This document shows, one piece after another, positions 37,730 to 50,400 of a DNA stretch of 64,000 nt. This DNA comes from Sitta carolinensis (Eukaryota > Chordata > Aves > Passeriformes > Sittidae), in the NCBI GenBank assembly GCA_032173965.1, contig CM063287.1:13087859-13151858 (forward strand), written 5' to 3'. Made by a program: the position numbers and the translations under genes. The notes under the pieces are model-generated. The model was not told the origin of the DNA. It did not search any database and was given only the letters and a program-made list of their open reading frames with translations. The first letter of the stretch is position 1. Each line of letters opens with the position of its first letter.

Positions 37730-38420
37730 TGCCAGTTCTCTCCTCTGTTTGGCGTTTTGTTTAGCTCTGCTTGTGACAAGCCAAGAGTTGATGCATCTGC
37801 TTGAATGTGTAATATACATCTTTGGTCAACTTAGCTTTTTTCCTTGACAATATTATGTCAAACAATCACATCACAACTGGCTCTGATCTCTTTGTTGTTA
37901 GCTAATAAATTAAAGAGTATTTATTATCTGCAATCCTTTTTTCCCTTTTAATGGTGACACATTTGTGGTGAATTACAGGGCAGCTTTATAAACTAGGCTG
38001 TGGGCCAGTATCAGCCCCTGCGTTCATGTGAATGTTCCCTCTCCCACTTGGCCTCCCAGCCTGGTGGTAAATCAAGGCAGCTGTCACAGCACACTAAGTT
38101 AGTGTGCGTCATTGGGGAGAGCAGGAAGCGTTGGGGTATAATTCTGTCCATCAAACTAATATGTTATATCAGTAGCTTTGTAATCTTCTGCTATAAGTTA
38201 TGGGAAGTGACACCTAAGAATTCACTTTGAAAGCAATGTGTTCCTCAGACTTTAAGCCAAAACAGACCCAATCTGCAGCAAGAGTTCCTCTGTTTATGCG
38301 AGCGGGTTTGCGGCAGCCCGCCTCCCCATCGCTATCAATGCAGCAGTATTTTACACATTCCACTGCAAGCCTCTTTCTGTTTACAGTTTTTGCAGCAGAA
38401 TTTGTAAACTTTTAAAACAT
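37730..38420. promoter_or_regulatory. Candidate conserved non-coding block
   Basis: Even-complexity sequence containing an E-box/MEIS-like string (CAGCTGTCA at about 38079-38087), a 19-bp inverted repeat at 38089-38107, homeodomain-type sites (TAATAAATTAAAG at about 37903) and CpGs, five of them within 33 bp at 38299-38331. The frames of 76 and 62 codons here abut each other and start or stop without splice context. The motif mix resembles vertebrate developmental enhancers, but function is inferred only. Confidence 0.3.
38089..38107. repeat. 19-bp inverted repeat, 9-bp arms
   Basis: GCACACTAA (38089-38097), one central G, then TTAGTGTGC (38099-38107): perfectly complementary 9-bp arms around one base. 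Such symmetry suits a dimeric DNA-binding protein, although an inverted repeat of this size can occur by chance in a 64-kb window. Confidence 0.8.
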
Positions 38421-41400
38421 GATTTCTTCCCTTCTCCTTTTTTTACCCTTGCTTTAACCTCCAGTAGCAGGATAGATAAATATACTCCTTGAATGTTATC
38501 ATGACAAAGTGAACTCCTGACAGATAGGAATGAATGGGAGACCTATTTCCCTTGTCCATACCCCCTTCAACCTTTGCCTTGACAAATGTGGGAAATAGCT
38601 GCATAGGACAGGAGAAGAATACACACAGCACTAGGATAGGAATGTCAGCTTTTTTTGTTAAATGTTCACATGATACTGAAAGAAATGAGTGAAGATAACC
38701 TTAAATAGGAAACGTGTTTTCTAAACAGCTTCACAGAGATCCAATTCACGCTGTATCACCCCTAAAAGCATGGCTTATTTTCAGTGACTGTTTTAATGCT
38801 TTTGAAGACCAACAAAAGAGGAAGTTGGACTCAATTAAGTGTTTTTGTGAGGTGTGATTTGATCTGAAAGAAGTCTATGGGACGTCTTCAAAGAGCCAAA
38901 AGCAGACAAGCATGTCCCACAACTCTAACACACTGAAATATATATTCTAAGGACGCTAAATATCTGTACAAGTTCCTTGCCAAACTATTTTTTAAAAGAA
39001 ATTAGAATTAAACTCATAGAACTTTGCTTTGATAATCTTTCACATTAGAAAATAGCACCTTCTATCCTTAAATCTAAACCCAGAGGCTGTTACAATGTAG
39101 AAAATACTACTGTAATGTCATTTAGTCTTAAAACAAAAGAAATATTGTCTCATCAAACTTTGATCCAGCTTTAATGAATGTAGTTTACAGCAGATTTCTA
39201 AAACATGTTCGAGACAGCTAGAGATACTTCTGATTCCACTAATCTGTGCAATATACTAATGCTTTTTAACTTTCATTTCAATGTCAACTTGAAAATCACA
39301 AATGATATTTCACAGGATCACATGGCATACCACATTGCCTCAAACCTTAAGAAATCTTGTGTTTAATAGCATCAGGTCTTGTTCACATGCCTTAAAAATT
39401 TGAAAATGTATATGTCAGATTTGTTCAAACATTAATAAAATGAAATATTTTATCTTGAAACTAATCTGCTTAGAAATCACTTTTCTTTCATCTATTCATC
39501 CCAGCTAATTAAAGCAGCACTGATTTGGGGTCTTTCATCTTTAATAACATTTCAAAAATATATTTCAAAATTTTGTTCTGATCTGAACAAAACTGTCTAG
39601 TTTTAAAAGAAAGTATAATTAGACCCACAGTTCATAAGATTTAAAATAAAAAAGTTTTATTATTACTTGAGATGTAAGAAACTGTAATTAACATGTTTGC
39701 ACCAATCATCAGACCATACATCTGTGCAGTTGATTGCAGTAGGGTTTTCCAGAGCTATGCTTTCCATGTGGGATTTACTCACTTGGCCCTGCTCTTGTAC
39801 TCTTGCACTCCCATCTCATTCTTATACTAAGGTAAAAACTTCTCTCTCAGTGCACAACCTCACAGTGCCAAAAAAGAAATCTAATTCACTATGTAGCTGT
39901 GACTGGAGGGGAAAAACGAAGCTTCGTAGAGATTCCAGGGCTAGACTGCAACCAAATCTCCATGATTTAGAGGGATTCTGCATCAGTGTCTATTTGGCTG
40001 GAAATCCTGTGCCCAGGGTGCCTTTCACAGCCCACCCAATACATGTCTGTGCAGCAATAAGATACCATCTAATAGGTCTTGTACCGGGCTGCAAAGCTTG
40101 CAAACATTCACCAACACGTGGTGATTTTCATCTGGGAAATGGACCTGCAGCTACAGTACATTTGCCATAACCAACTATTCCCTCAGTTGATTTAATAAAG
40201 CCTGAAGAAACAAGGTCTCATGCTGCATGGGTTTTTCTGCAGAAACAGCTAAAAAATTAGCAGTTTTAACCCCTCTCTTAGGAACAAATCTCTGATAAAG
40301 GCATTCTGCAAATACCTCTGCTTATGACAGACCATGAAAGCCCAGATCCTGGAAATAAGAGGCATTAAAAATGAAGGAAAAATCTCTCTGATCTCTTTAT
40401 TGATCAGGAATTCCCTACAAAGAGAAAGCTAATGGTTACAGTCTGGAAACCAGACTCAAAGATTCAATAGACTCTTCCATCCTTTACACAATTCAGCCTT
40501 CTCTGACAAACCTTCTTGCAGCTGCTGAGGCCTAAGCATCAGGTAAAGTTATGTGACAAACTACTGTAAAAAACTGAGTCAAACCTTTGTGTTATTTATC
40601 ACAGTCCAAGGTATTTTTTCCCACCTGTGGTTGCTGACTAAGGTGTTTGTTCTGAACACCTCAAATGCAGCTCTACCAGTCTCACCATTAACACAACCAT
40701 TGTTCCCCACTGCTGGATAATGACTATATTTCTCGAGTCACCTAAAAATATTACAGCAGTTGCGCCAGGTTGGCCACCTGAGATTTAGCAATGAAACAGC
40801 TCACTCCTGTTTCCATGAGTATTCATGTGAAGCCATATAAAAATTCATCCAGAGTTCAAAGTATATCAGAGAGACAGTGTCAGTACACAAAGCTAACATT
40901 GGGACTGAACCATCTATCCCCAGCTAAGCACTCAGTAAACCAAGTAAAGCACATTTTGAATAGATGGAGTCCTGTAACTTCCCCACTACCTGACCTCCCT
41001 AAAACCAAGTATTACTGCATTTATCAGAAAGATGTTGGCTTTTTTCTTCCTCTGCATACAATTTGAGTAGAACTTTAAAACAACACAGGAGAGCTGAACA
41101 GTCAAATTTTACTGAAAATGAGCACTAAAGGGATAGTTTATCTACTCGGCATCTTTTGGAATTCTGTGCCTTCACTTCCTTTTAGCCTTTGGGAAATTAA
41201 AAAAAAACAGCACCAAACAAATGACAGTATTTGCCAATTAATTAAACATACCAAATAAGTGCAATACTATGTCTGACACTAATACGCACAAATCTGATCC
41301 AGCATTTTAGAAATAAAACATTGAGATAGTTCCAGCTGATGCAGACTCCAAAAACATGTTCCTCAAACAAGCCCTTTGACCATGCAGACTTGCCTGCACA

Positions 41401-42719
41401 TTATACTTCAGAGGATTTTTTCAACATTTTATATTAAATAAGTCTTACAATGCTGAAGTAAAAGGTTACAACATGGTAACCTTAATCCTAGAAAACATGG
41501 CTAATTTCATTTACTTATAAGACACTTGGCTTCTCTAACTTAGTGATCATTGGTATTTCTTATCCTTTGTTAAGAAAGAAAAGGAATAATAAAAAAAGAA
41601 AAAACAGAATATCTACTTATATCTTCTACAAAAAATACAGGACTATTGTCTGGTTTTGAGACAGATGCAAAAATGTTAATTAAAAAACTAACTTCAAGGC
41701 ATCTCAAATGTCTCTTCCTAGAAACAATTTTTTTCCTTTCAATAGAAGGAAAAAATTACCACCTGAGCCAAATTTTAATTATATTTTGGATAATTAGTTA
41801 ACAGTGGTAGTTCCTCAAGCTATTATATATCTTTAATAAATCTAAAGTCAATGGCAGTTATGTAAGACAACGTAAAACACCAAACAAACATTTGGTGAAA
41901 AATATCATACTAAGTGATTTAAAGAAAAACACTCACATAAATATGTTTTTCCTTTACTTCCTTCTTTAGCAGCTCTTCCACAGTGATACTAATTTAAATT
42001 CATAAATGAAAATTTCTTCAGCAGTTTTTATGTTTTAATTTGATACCAGAATTTATGCTACAAATTCATTATAAGAGATGGCAACATATAGCACCACCAC
42101 TGAAAAATTTTCAGAACATATTTTACTACAGTTTTCTCAATCTAATTGAGGTTTGTTTTGGTTTTTTATTTTCCTCCTATTTACCCAGCTGAATAAATAG
42201 TATACTTATTCTACATTGATTGAGATTACTCACTCTTTAGCTATATGCATAGGCATTTAGTGATTTTCTTTTCCAAATCAATTAGAAGCTCTGCTGGGTT
42301 CAGTGTCTGGTTTTTCTCTATTTTAACTTAGAAAAAAAATTATCCAAAGTTATTTCTCTGCTGCAAATGATTGTCTTTTTCTCATTTAAACCATCTTGTT
42401 TCAATCTTACACACTCTTTGAGACTGTAATACAAACGACAACCCCGTTCCCTTAATATAAACAGAGAGTATTAGAAAGAACAAACATCAGCTGAGCTAAT
42501 CCTTTGCTCTGCAGCTCTTTTCTAACACAGTGATCCTACACTAGCTTTTCTTATTTGTAAAAACACATATCAGGCTCAACAGAACTAATACTGCACCGTG
42601 GATCACAACACCTCAATGAGTTTTGGGATCTCAAACACTTCTGCTGCACCCCTATGTGCAATTTTGAGCCCTAGAAAAGCACAACATGGTTCCAGGCAGA
42701 CAGACTACAGGCTCACAAG
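38421..42719. other. Gene-free AT-rich unique DNA
   Basis: No supportable gene, RNA gene or mobile element. It includes the longest open frame of the window (39757-40170), described separately. Elsewhere frames are under 92 codons. Confidence 0.55.
39757..40170 (+). other. Longest open frame, 137 codons from ATG, probably not a gene
   Basis: The frame is open for 157 codons if the TTG at 39697 is counted and 137 codons from the first ATG. The product is rich in Ser, His, Cys and Leu, with no signal peptide, domain, repeat or membrane segment that I can recognise. No convincing acceptor or donor pair flanks it, and the local sequence is less AT-rich than its surroundings, which lengthens chance frames. 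A GAAGCTTC inverted pair (39918-39925), like a heat-shock-factor core, lies inside it. Most likely a chance frame; recorded because it is the longest. Confidence 0.08.
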
Positions 42720-43000
42720 ATGGTTTGTTTGAAAAAACCACTCCCCAGTAAGTGTGAAATGAAGACTGTTCAAAAACCATTCAGTTCTGGAGATGTGGGC
42801 TATTTTCTCCCACATATCTGCAAATCTCCTCACCGTAGGGAACGGCGTATGAATATAAACAGAGCTACAGGTTGCACTTGTAAACAGTGTTTCTCGGGAA
42901 GTGCTTAATTAAGGCACTGCCATTTTTTAGGGTTTTGGATCTTTACTGCTGTTTTAAATGGGACATAAGCAGTCATGACCTTTTGTGTCTGATGTCAGAA
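42720..43000. promoter_or_regulatory. Candidate regulatory block with hairpin and palindrome
   Basis: ATGTGGG (42793-42799) and CCCACAT (42809-42815) form a perfect 7-bp stem with a 9-base loop, extendable with a small bulge by AGAT/ATCT. About 90 bp on, AGTGC-TTAATTAAG-GCACT (42900-42918) is a second symmetrical site with a homeodomain-like TTAATTAA centre. Four CpGs lie at 42833-42896. A 62-codon frame covers part of the block but has no domain or splice context. Regulatory function is inference. Confidence 0.2.
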
Positions 43001-43770
43001 AAATGAAAAGGCCCAGCAATAACTGGAGTTTACATTGGCTTCATTTTCCAGTCCACAGTTAAATATACACTATATCCAGCACACCATACATTCTTGAAGG
43101 CTTAAGATGCAATGCAAGTCCTCCTTGTGTGAAGAAAACAGATAACAGCTGGAAAATTGTGGTGTAGTTCCAACAGGGACTTCTGCTTCCTCATAGAGTC
43201 CTGCTCTATGAATTACAATTATAATATCTCCGTAGCTGTCAAACAACAACTTACTTTAAAAACACCAGCTGTACTATGCTGCTCTTTCTACTTTCCTTGT
43301 TGTAAGACTTACCAAACAACCAAAATATTGTATATCCTTCAGTGAAAGACTGGCCTGAAAACTTTGAAGAAGATTAGAAGAAAACAAAACAAGTCAACTT
43401 GTCAATGCTCTATATACACTAGCTAAAATTATCTAATTCTTCTATGTTTAATGTTCAGCAACTGAATAAAATGGTCTATATTCTAGAGGATTTAAGTACC
43501 CATTTGATGTCTTTTGGGATTGCGTGGATTTACCTATGCAAGCATATCATTGTCAAATCTATCAAAGATTTGATTATCATGACAGCTTTTCACATGCCAG
43601 CTATGTGCCAGTTTTCATAAACTTCTATAAAGAATGCTTCTTTTTCTCCTCCTTGTTTAGTATCTCCAGGGTATATAACCTAACAATAAAAGATCTAAAC
43701 CCAAAGAAATAGCAGAAACCTGAATAAAGCAATAACAATGACTTATTTTCTAGTTCAATTCTATCTTATT

Positions 43771-43776
<6 letters not shown>

Positions 43777-43802
<26 letters not shown>
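43777..43802 (+). repeat. Poly(A) tract, 26 A
   Basis: Twenty-six A, then GAAG and a further A-rich stretch to about 43814. An AATAAA lies about 50 bp upstream (near 43723), farther than usual for a polyadenylation signal, and no transcript-like body or target-site duplication is evident. Confidence 0.85.
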
Positions 43803-43812
<10 letters not shown>

Positions 43813-45289
43813 AAGAACTTTTTTCTTTGATATCTTCAACGAGAGTCCTAAGACTAAAAATAATGGAATGTCCAAATTACTGATTCATTGCAACTGAGAT
43901 CCTGATTACAAGCACACGTATTTCCAGGTACTTGAAAGAAGACACATATTCTAGGAAGAACATTAAAATCTCTGCGGAAAGTTCTCCACCAACATTATTA
44001 TATTCTTTTGAAAACAGAAACCTTGATCAGTCCCTAAGGAATAGTATCATCCCTGCCTTTGGTCAACTCCAACTGCTTCTGAGAAACAATCTTCAGCTAT
44101 TGCCATGCAAATTTGATCTGAAATCCATTTTTTCCCCCACTAGCCCTGGATTTCTGAGCATTGCCTTACAATTGGCTAATTTGTTTCCTTGGGACCCTTT
44201 CAAAACTCTCTCTGTGCACTGGACTTCAGACCACACATTTCTCTCAGGGAAAACAAAGAATGTTTTAGTCACATAAAGGAACAAAATCTAAATAGGATGA
44301 CAGTTTTGACCAATCCACATTTGTTTCTTCAAAGGTATTTCTTACATGTAGGTTTCTCAAAGTCAGCTTTAGGTGGAATTGTTCTACATTTCTCCATTTT
44401 GCCTTGAAATTCATTCTTGGATTCCTTCCTCTTGAATTCCCATCCCACTTTTTTTTAATACCTACCTTTGCACTATTTCAGGAAGCAAGCAGGTGAGTAG
44501 CTTGAGAATGACAGTTTACTTTTCAGCATAGTCATATTGACAGCCATGGGACAGAGTGCTGTACTGGTGAAAACTGATAATGATAAAACTTGCTGACAGA
44601 TTTAGAAAAAAACGTTAAAAAATTCTATTTTCCCTACAGAGTTTTTAAAAATTACTTTCTCTAGGAAAGATAGATTGCATTTTGGGAATTATTTATTAAT
44701 CATTTGTGATTAAAGTCCACTTCATCCCATGTCCCATTAAGTCAGGCAAGATCAAAAGGCTCTCTCCACTTGCTGCACAAGGCTCAAACTAGCAGACCCT
44801 TTCTGTAGAAACTTTCCATGAACATGTCCAGAGCCTGAGACTATTTTGAGACATTATTAATCCTTTCCAAGTAATTTCTATGAAAGGCATTTAAATTTTT
44901 CACATTTTCCACCTCCTTGGGGACAGCATTTTGTGTAAGGAAACCGTAGCTCAATCATTTCTCCAGTTTGTTATTTTTGAACCTCTGGGCTTTAACATTT
45001 CTTCTAAATATAATTTTAGTAATAGTTTACAAAAATTAATCCGTTCCAAACCACTTCTTGCAACAAAGAAATCCCTCTAAGAGAATGAAAATTACCCACA
45101 GATAGTGTTTTCCTCAGAACTAAAATACTGGAGTGGCATGTGGGTAGCAACATGAGGGTCAGCTCATGAGTTCTGCTGACTGTGAGAGCATCCTGCCTCC
45201 GAGCTGAGCAGCAGAACAGCAACTGCACAGCCCATTGTGAACCCTCTCAGACCACAGGGTGAGAGCTCTTCACTGCCCATTATAAATAG

Positions 45290-45607
45290 TATAAGGGTGT
45301 CAAGCCGCAGCTGAGCAGAGAACTGCTTTGTGGTCATTTGGAAACAGATACTGATGGGTGCTTGGCAAGCACTGATCTCCATTCGAGGTTCAGCACCTAT
45401 CAGGATGAGAGCATTTTTGCACAGCCTGAGGGTTCACAATCTGACAGTGTAGCAGAAGCAACTCCAGAAGATGCTAAACCTTCAAGCACTCAGGCCATGG
45501 AAGGTGAGAAGAGGGTTGCTCTACCCCTAAAGGATCTGACAAAAAAGAGTGGAATTTTGCACTCAGTTGTCATGAAACCACAGAGTGATTACAGTGCAAC
45601 CTATTAA
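45290..45607 (+). other. Open frame with possible splice donor, weak exon candidate
   Basis: The frame is open from just after a TAG at 45287-45289 to a TAA at 45605-45607, about 105 codons. Its translation is polar and acidic/Ser-rich (for example STYQDESIFAQPEGSQSD at about residues 35 to 52), unlike the hydrophobic or lysine-rich chance frames elsewhere. There is no good ATG at the start, so if real it would be an internal exon. AAG|GTGAGA after 45503 is a near-consensus splice donor; possible acceptors (AG at 45310 or 45348) have weak pyrimidine tracts. I recognise no family. A chance frame remains more likely. Confidence 0.12.
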
Positions 45608-47261
45608 GGTCTAAAAAAGTCTGGTTTTATAGTCCCTGTAATATCATTACACTATTTCCTATGATGCCATTGCATTTTTAATTTGAAATGTCCAGAGTGA
45701 TAACATGATGCTTACATTACAGCTGCAAGTTCGGTCTATATCTCTTCCTATCCTATGCTAAAATACTCTTAAAATATCCACCTATTTTTCCTATACTTGT
45801 TCACACTAAATTCACATTGCATCTGTACTCCCAAATAGGCCAAAGAAGAGCTTCTTCATGTTAAGCTTCTGCTCAAAATAAAAGATAAATCTCATAGAGC
45901 TCCAGCCAACTTGGACTACTTTTGAGCAATAATAGACTCTTTTCCAAAAAGGGGCAGGGGAAGAAGAAAAATAGAAGGGGGGCAGGGGGAGGGAGTACGT
46001 TTTTGAAAGCTTCATCCCATCCCACTCCAGCTTCTTTTGTTGCTTTCCATGCTTCCGTGAAAGTTAAGAAATCAAATGCTCCATAACACTGTCACTGGAT
46101 TCCCACAGAAGTCTTACTCTTACTTTCATTAAACAGAATTATGCAAAAGTGTTGCATAGGCTCACTTTTGAAGAAGCCTAATACTACCTTCTTGAATTAG
46201 ATTTGGTTAACCTATCATCAAAATTAGAACTGGAAACAATCTCAGGTTAAAATTGAAAGAAAATATCATATTTTTCTCGTGTTACAATAATATTTTCAGA
46301 CTTTTCAATAGAAATAACACTCACTCATAATGCATAATATTGCCATTTAGCCAACAAGTATACAGCCATTTTAATCTCTGAAGGAGACAGTAAACAGTGT
46401 AGGCAGGGGTTCTACATAACCTACACACTCTGCTAATACATTTTAGATAACAGGCCAGTGCATTTAAATAAAGTCCAGATTCAATTTAATAGTATTTGTT
46501 ACAAAGCTTTATCTAATTATAATAGTCAATCTTTATTACTAGCCTCACAAGTGCAGAGAACCCTATTATAATCCTTCTTTCTAATGATCTCTTCACTATC
46601 ATAGTAATAACACTCACACATAAATTAATCATCTGTTTACAATCGTGAGTAAACATCAACTCAATTAACAATTGATAAATAAACAGTCGACTCTGGAGGC
46701 TATTTCTGTTATAAATGTGGGTACTGAAGGATTCTGCACAGCTTTGCTATTTAACTCAAAAAAGTGTTTCTTTGTATCCAGAGATTTCTGTTCTGCACAG
46801 TTTAAATGAAATGTATAACATGAACTGCACAGGTTTCCCACTATAATAGTGCCACCCATCTTTTGTGCTGCTAAGTGTGTGGGAGGATATTGTCTGTCTT
46901 TTCCAGGGATTGCTTTGTTCCTCTCAGACTAAACACAAGATGAAGTTAACGTATAGAACTATTTGTTTCTGTTATTAGAACTGCTTAGTAAGCTTTTTCC
47001 TTTCTAAGCATTCAGCTCATTTTTTAGTCCAATGCTAGATCACAATTCTCCCTCTAATTAATTTAATTCATTTTTCATAATTTCAGTTGCTGTGGTACTT
47101 TTCCCTTGGTGCATGTGAACACATTACTGGCATGACCGTTCAAAGTGAGGAAAACATTTCCCTTGCTTACCTACCCTGACCTGCAAAAAGCAGCTCAATT
47201 ACTTTGTTCCTTACTTCATTTCAGTTTTCAGGTTTTGTCTTTTGGAATGCGATGACAATAG

Positions 47262-47457
47262 AATCAGGGTGGTTTGGCACTGAAACAGCTCCCCAGGGCA
47301 GTGGTCACAGCACCAAACCTGCCAGAGCTGCAGAAGCATTTGGACAATTTGCTCAGGTATGTGTTGTGGTTCTTGGGGTTGTCCTGTGCAGGGCCAAGAA
47401 CTGGACTTAATGACCCTTATGGGTCCCATCCAGCTCAGGATATTCTATGATTTTATG
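47262..47457 (+). mobile_element. CR1 LINE fragment, 3' end, plus strand
   Basis: Typical CR1 3'-end sequence in sense orientation: a GGCACTGAAACAG...CCCAGGGCAG stretch at the start (the C-terminal end of the ORF2 frame), then the 3' untranslated part with 'ggacttaatgacccttatgggtcccatccagctc' type sequence at 47402-47437, and the tail ATTCTATGATTTTATG ending at 47457, one good and one altered copy of the 8-bp ATTCTATG unit. The copy is heavily 5'-truncated (under 200 bp) and substituted. Frames of 65 to 72 codons overlapping it are relics or shadows. Confidence 0.9.
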
Positions 47458-50400
47458 AGTCATGCCACAAGTCATGGACATCTAACTTTCTCAATGACCC
47501 AAGACTCTGGCCTGGGATGGAACTGGAAGACTTCTACCCAACTGCTTCCTTGCTAGCCACTGGTCCACACCTTCATTTCTTCCACAACATACCTGATAAT
47601 ATCTACACCAAATTTTCTCTTTTTTTTTTTTCTGGCTGAGATGTATAAATTTGAAACATCGACAGCTCTCTAGAAGATAACATAAATTCTTGATTCTGTC
47701 TCTCTTGGTCAAAGCATAGCATCCACAGACAGACTGGAACAGCTAAAATCTGTGTGTCTGGTAAATAGCTATATAGCCTACAAGAAAAGAAAAACAACCA
47801 AACAAACCAACCCGACAAAAAGCTCTCTAAACCCCAACTACTTGCAAAAAAGAAATTACTACTCTGACTGGAAAAATATGGAAGTTCACATGGAATCTGG
47901 CAGGACGAATACAGACTACAAAAGAAAAATTTCAAGGAAATGCAAAAAACCCCATCTGCTCATGGTTGGAATATGTGATACATAATCTAGGTATCATAAA
48001 AAATCAGATTAATTTTAGAGAGTATTCTTTTCAGATTGTTAACTAATGCATAAAATAATCCATTCTTAGTGACCATCTATTTTCAGCTATAGAGCTTGTG
48101 CCTGAACATACTTCATATTTCTCTTGCCCTGGAAACAGTCTGTTGAAGGTAAGACTACAGAAACTCTCTAGCTTGACTAATGACAACCGAGCTACCAAAG
48201 ACATTTGTATTGAATAAACATATGCTTTGAACAAAGAATTTTCAATATTGCTTTGAAGGAAATAGATAGTGATTATTTCTATTTTCATATGCAGGTCTGC
48301 AATGAGTCTACCATCTGCAATGCCTTTGAGTTCATGACTTCATGTTCTCATAAACTCTGGAACACTCTGTAAGTCAATCCCTGGTCAGTCCTTGGGAAAT
48401 TCTTTCCCCAGCCAGTATCACTTGAGTCACTCCTAGTATTTGTCATAGCTCCTGCCTTCAATTTCAGACTTTTTGGGAGCAATTTTAAAGCTGCTTTTGA
48501 GCAATATTTTTCCATCTCCTGTACCAAAGAGACCAACCTTTTTTAAAATACCAGGCAGTAGAAGCCTAGAGAGATTCACATAAGAAAAAAAAACTAGATG
48601 ATGACTGTTTATAAAACTTTTGAGGAAAGCAACAAAGACTAAAATTTACAGAATACTGTAAAAATCATATAATCCATGACAAGTCTTGACTGCATTATTT
48701 CTATAGTTGTGAGACTACATAACTCACAATTCACAGGAGGAAAAATGACTTTTCAATCTAAAATTTAAAAAGGGTCATTTTGTCTATGAACTGTTCTGTT
48801 ATAGTTGCATTGCTTCATGAACACAGACATCACAAAATAAAAATGGTGTGCTTAATAAAACCTCACCAGCACTAAGGAGTAGGAGTAGAATTGATAAATG
48901 CAGTACAGGACTTTTTTCTTTGTTATTTTGGGTGGGCTTTTTTTCCTCCACTTTAATGAAGTCAGCACTTGTTTTTGCTGCTAGATAACAAATTCCCATG
49001 TCAGTACTACATAAAATTTCCATTAGTAACCTTAAATTATCTTATATTTCTGACATTCTAAGTTTGTGTAAAATAAATTAATAGTCCATGGTAATACATG
49101 GTAGTCAACAAGCCATTCAGGGAAAATATTTTTTAAACCATACCCCTAAGCTGACACTGCAAAACTCAGAAACGTCAAACAAAACTTGGACAGAAAACCA
49201 AAGGCCTGTTGCTTCAAGATCTCATGCTATAAGTCCTCTGAGCTCACAGTTCCCAGTGAATAAGAGTTCAATCACACTGAAGAATTCTTTCCATAGGATG
49301 CTCTAATGTATAGTGAGCTAAAAGTGCTCAAACCTAAAATGGAAAATATCAGTAAGAAGATCTCATTGGGTCAGATCTTGCAAAAGAATATCTGATGTAT
49401 TCTAGAAATGCAGTCAAGTTGAATTTAGTTCTATGAGCAAATGTCTGATCCAGACTTGTGACACAGTCAGAGCTTCAGCACATACCTAAAACTAAGAAAG
49501 AAGCTTCCCCAAATCTAGTGAATCAATACCACACTTAAGTTCGTATCCCACTCCTCCCATTTGTTTTTTTTTAATTCCACTGCAGCTTTCTTAAGTTAAA
49601 GGTGTTCTAATGTGTGGGTTTAGCTGTACTGATTTCTGTAGGTTAACCAATGAAATAGGAGTCATTATGGATGATGACCTTCCAGTGTCCCTGAAATAGG
49701 AGATATATGGCATATAACTTGATCCACATAAACTGGAATGTTCAATGGTACAGGAATTTCATAACCTCTAAGGAATGCATATTCTTTCTGCAACACTGAA
49801 TGAACTGGAATTATACTAATCTTCCACTATCTAATCCTACACCTTTAACAACTCCTAAAGATGACTGGGCTATTTTATTCAAACTTTTTTTTTTTTTTCC
49901 CTACAATAACTTCAAAGATAGCTATTACTTAATGTACAGTTTTAAAGTATATGTATTAATATGAGAGTTTCAGAACTCAGAGCAGTGACATGACAATAAT
50001 AAGCAAGCACTGAGCACAGGAACAGATGGGCATTGACCAAAGCACTGAATATGTGCTCTTCCCATCAGTTATGAGGAATAAAGAATCGTCAGCAGAGCAG
50101 CTTTAGTCCCAGTAAAGTATTCATGTCTTCAGCAGCAGAATTCCTCATTAGAAAATTTAAGAGCAAATTGATTCTGTCTTTAAAAAACCACTAAGCCTGA
50201 GACATTTGAGAGTGAATTCAATATGTTCCACTAAAGACACTACCAAAACCACAGAGAATTTGATCAGGAGAACATAAAAGAATAATACACTTCTGCAGCA
50301 GAGTTTGGTTCAGCTGAGAAACAACTAGCCCAAAAGGAGAGTTGTACCTCCATGGAAGAGCAGGAAAGATCTTGCAAGAGAAATAATGTCTGAAAAGGAT

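Larger units (their letters stand above)
43001..47261. other. Gene-free unique DNA with one weak exon candidate
   Basis: Mostly AT-rich sequence without recognisable repeats except the A26 tract at 43777. A short inverted repeat, CATAGAG(N5)CTCTATG, lies at 43192-43210. The frame at 45290-45607 is described separately. A G-rich purine stretch lies at about 45950-45995. Confidence 0.5.

Noticed and set aside
39916..39927. ACGAAGCTTCGT palindrome resembling a heat-shock-factor core
   Set aside because: Only one inverted pair of the pentamer, where functional sites usually have three or more; palindrome length expected by chance.
43777..43802. A26 tract with AATAAA about 50 bp upstream, considered as a retropseudogene tail
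   Set aside because: Signal too far upstream, no transcript-like body and no target-site duplication visible.
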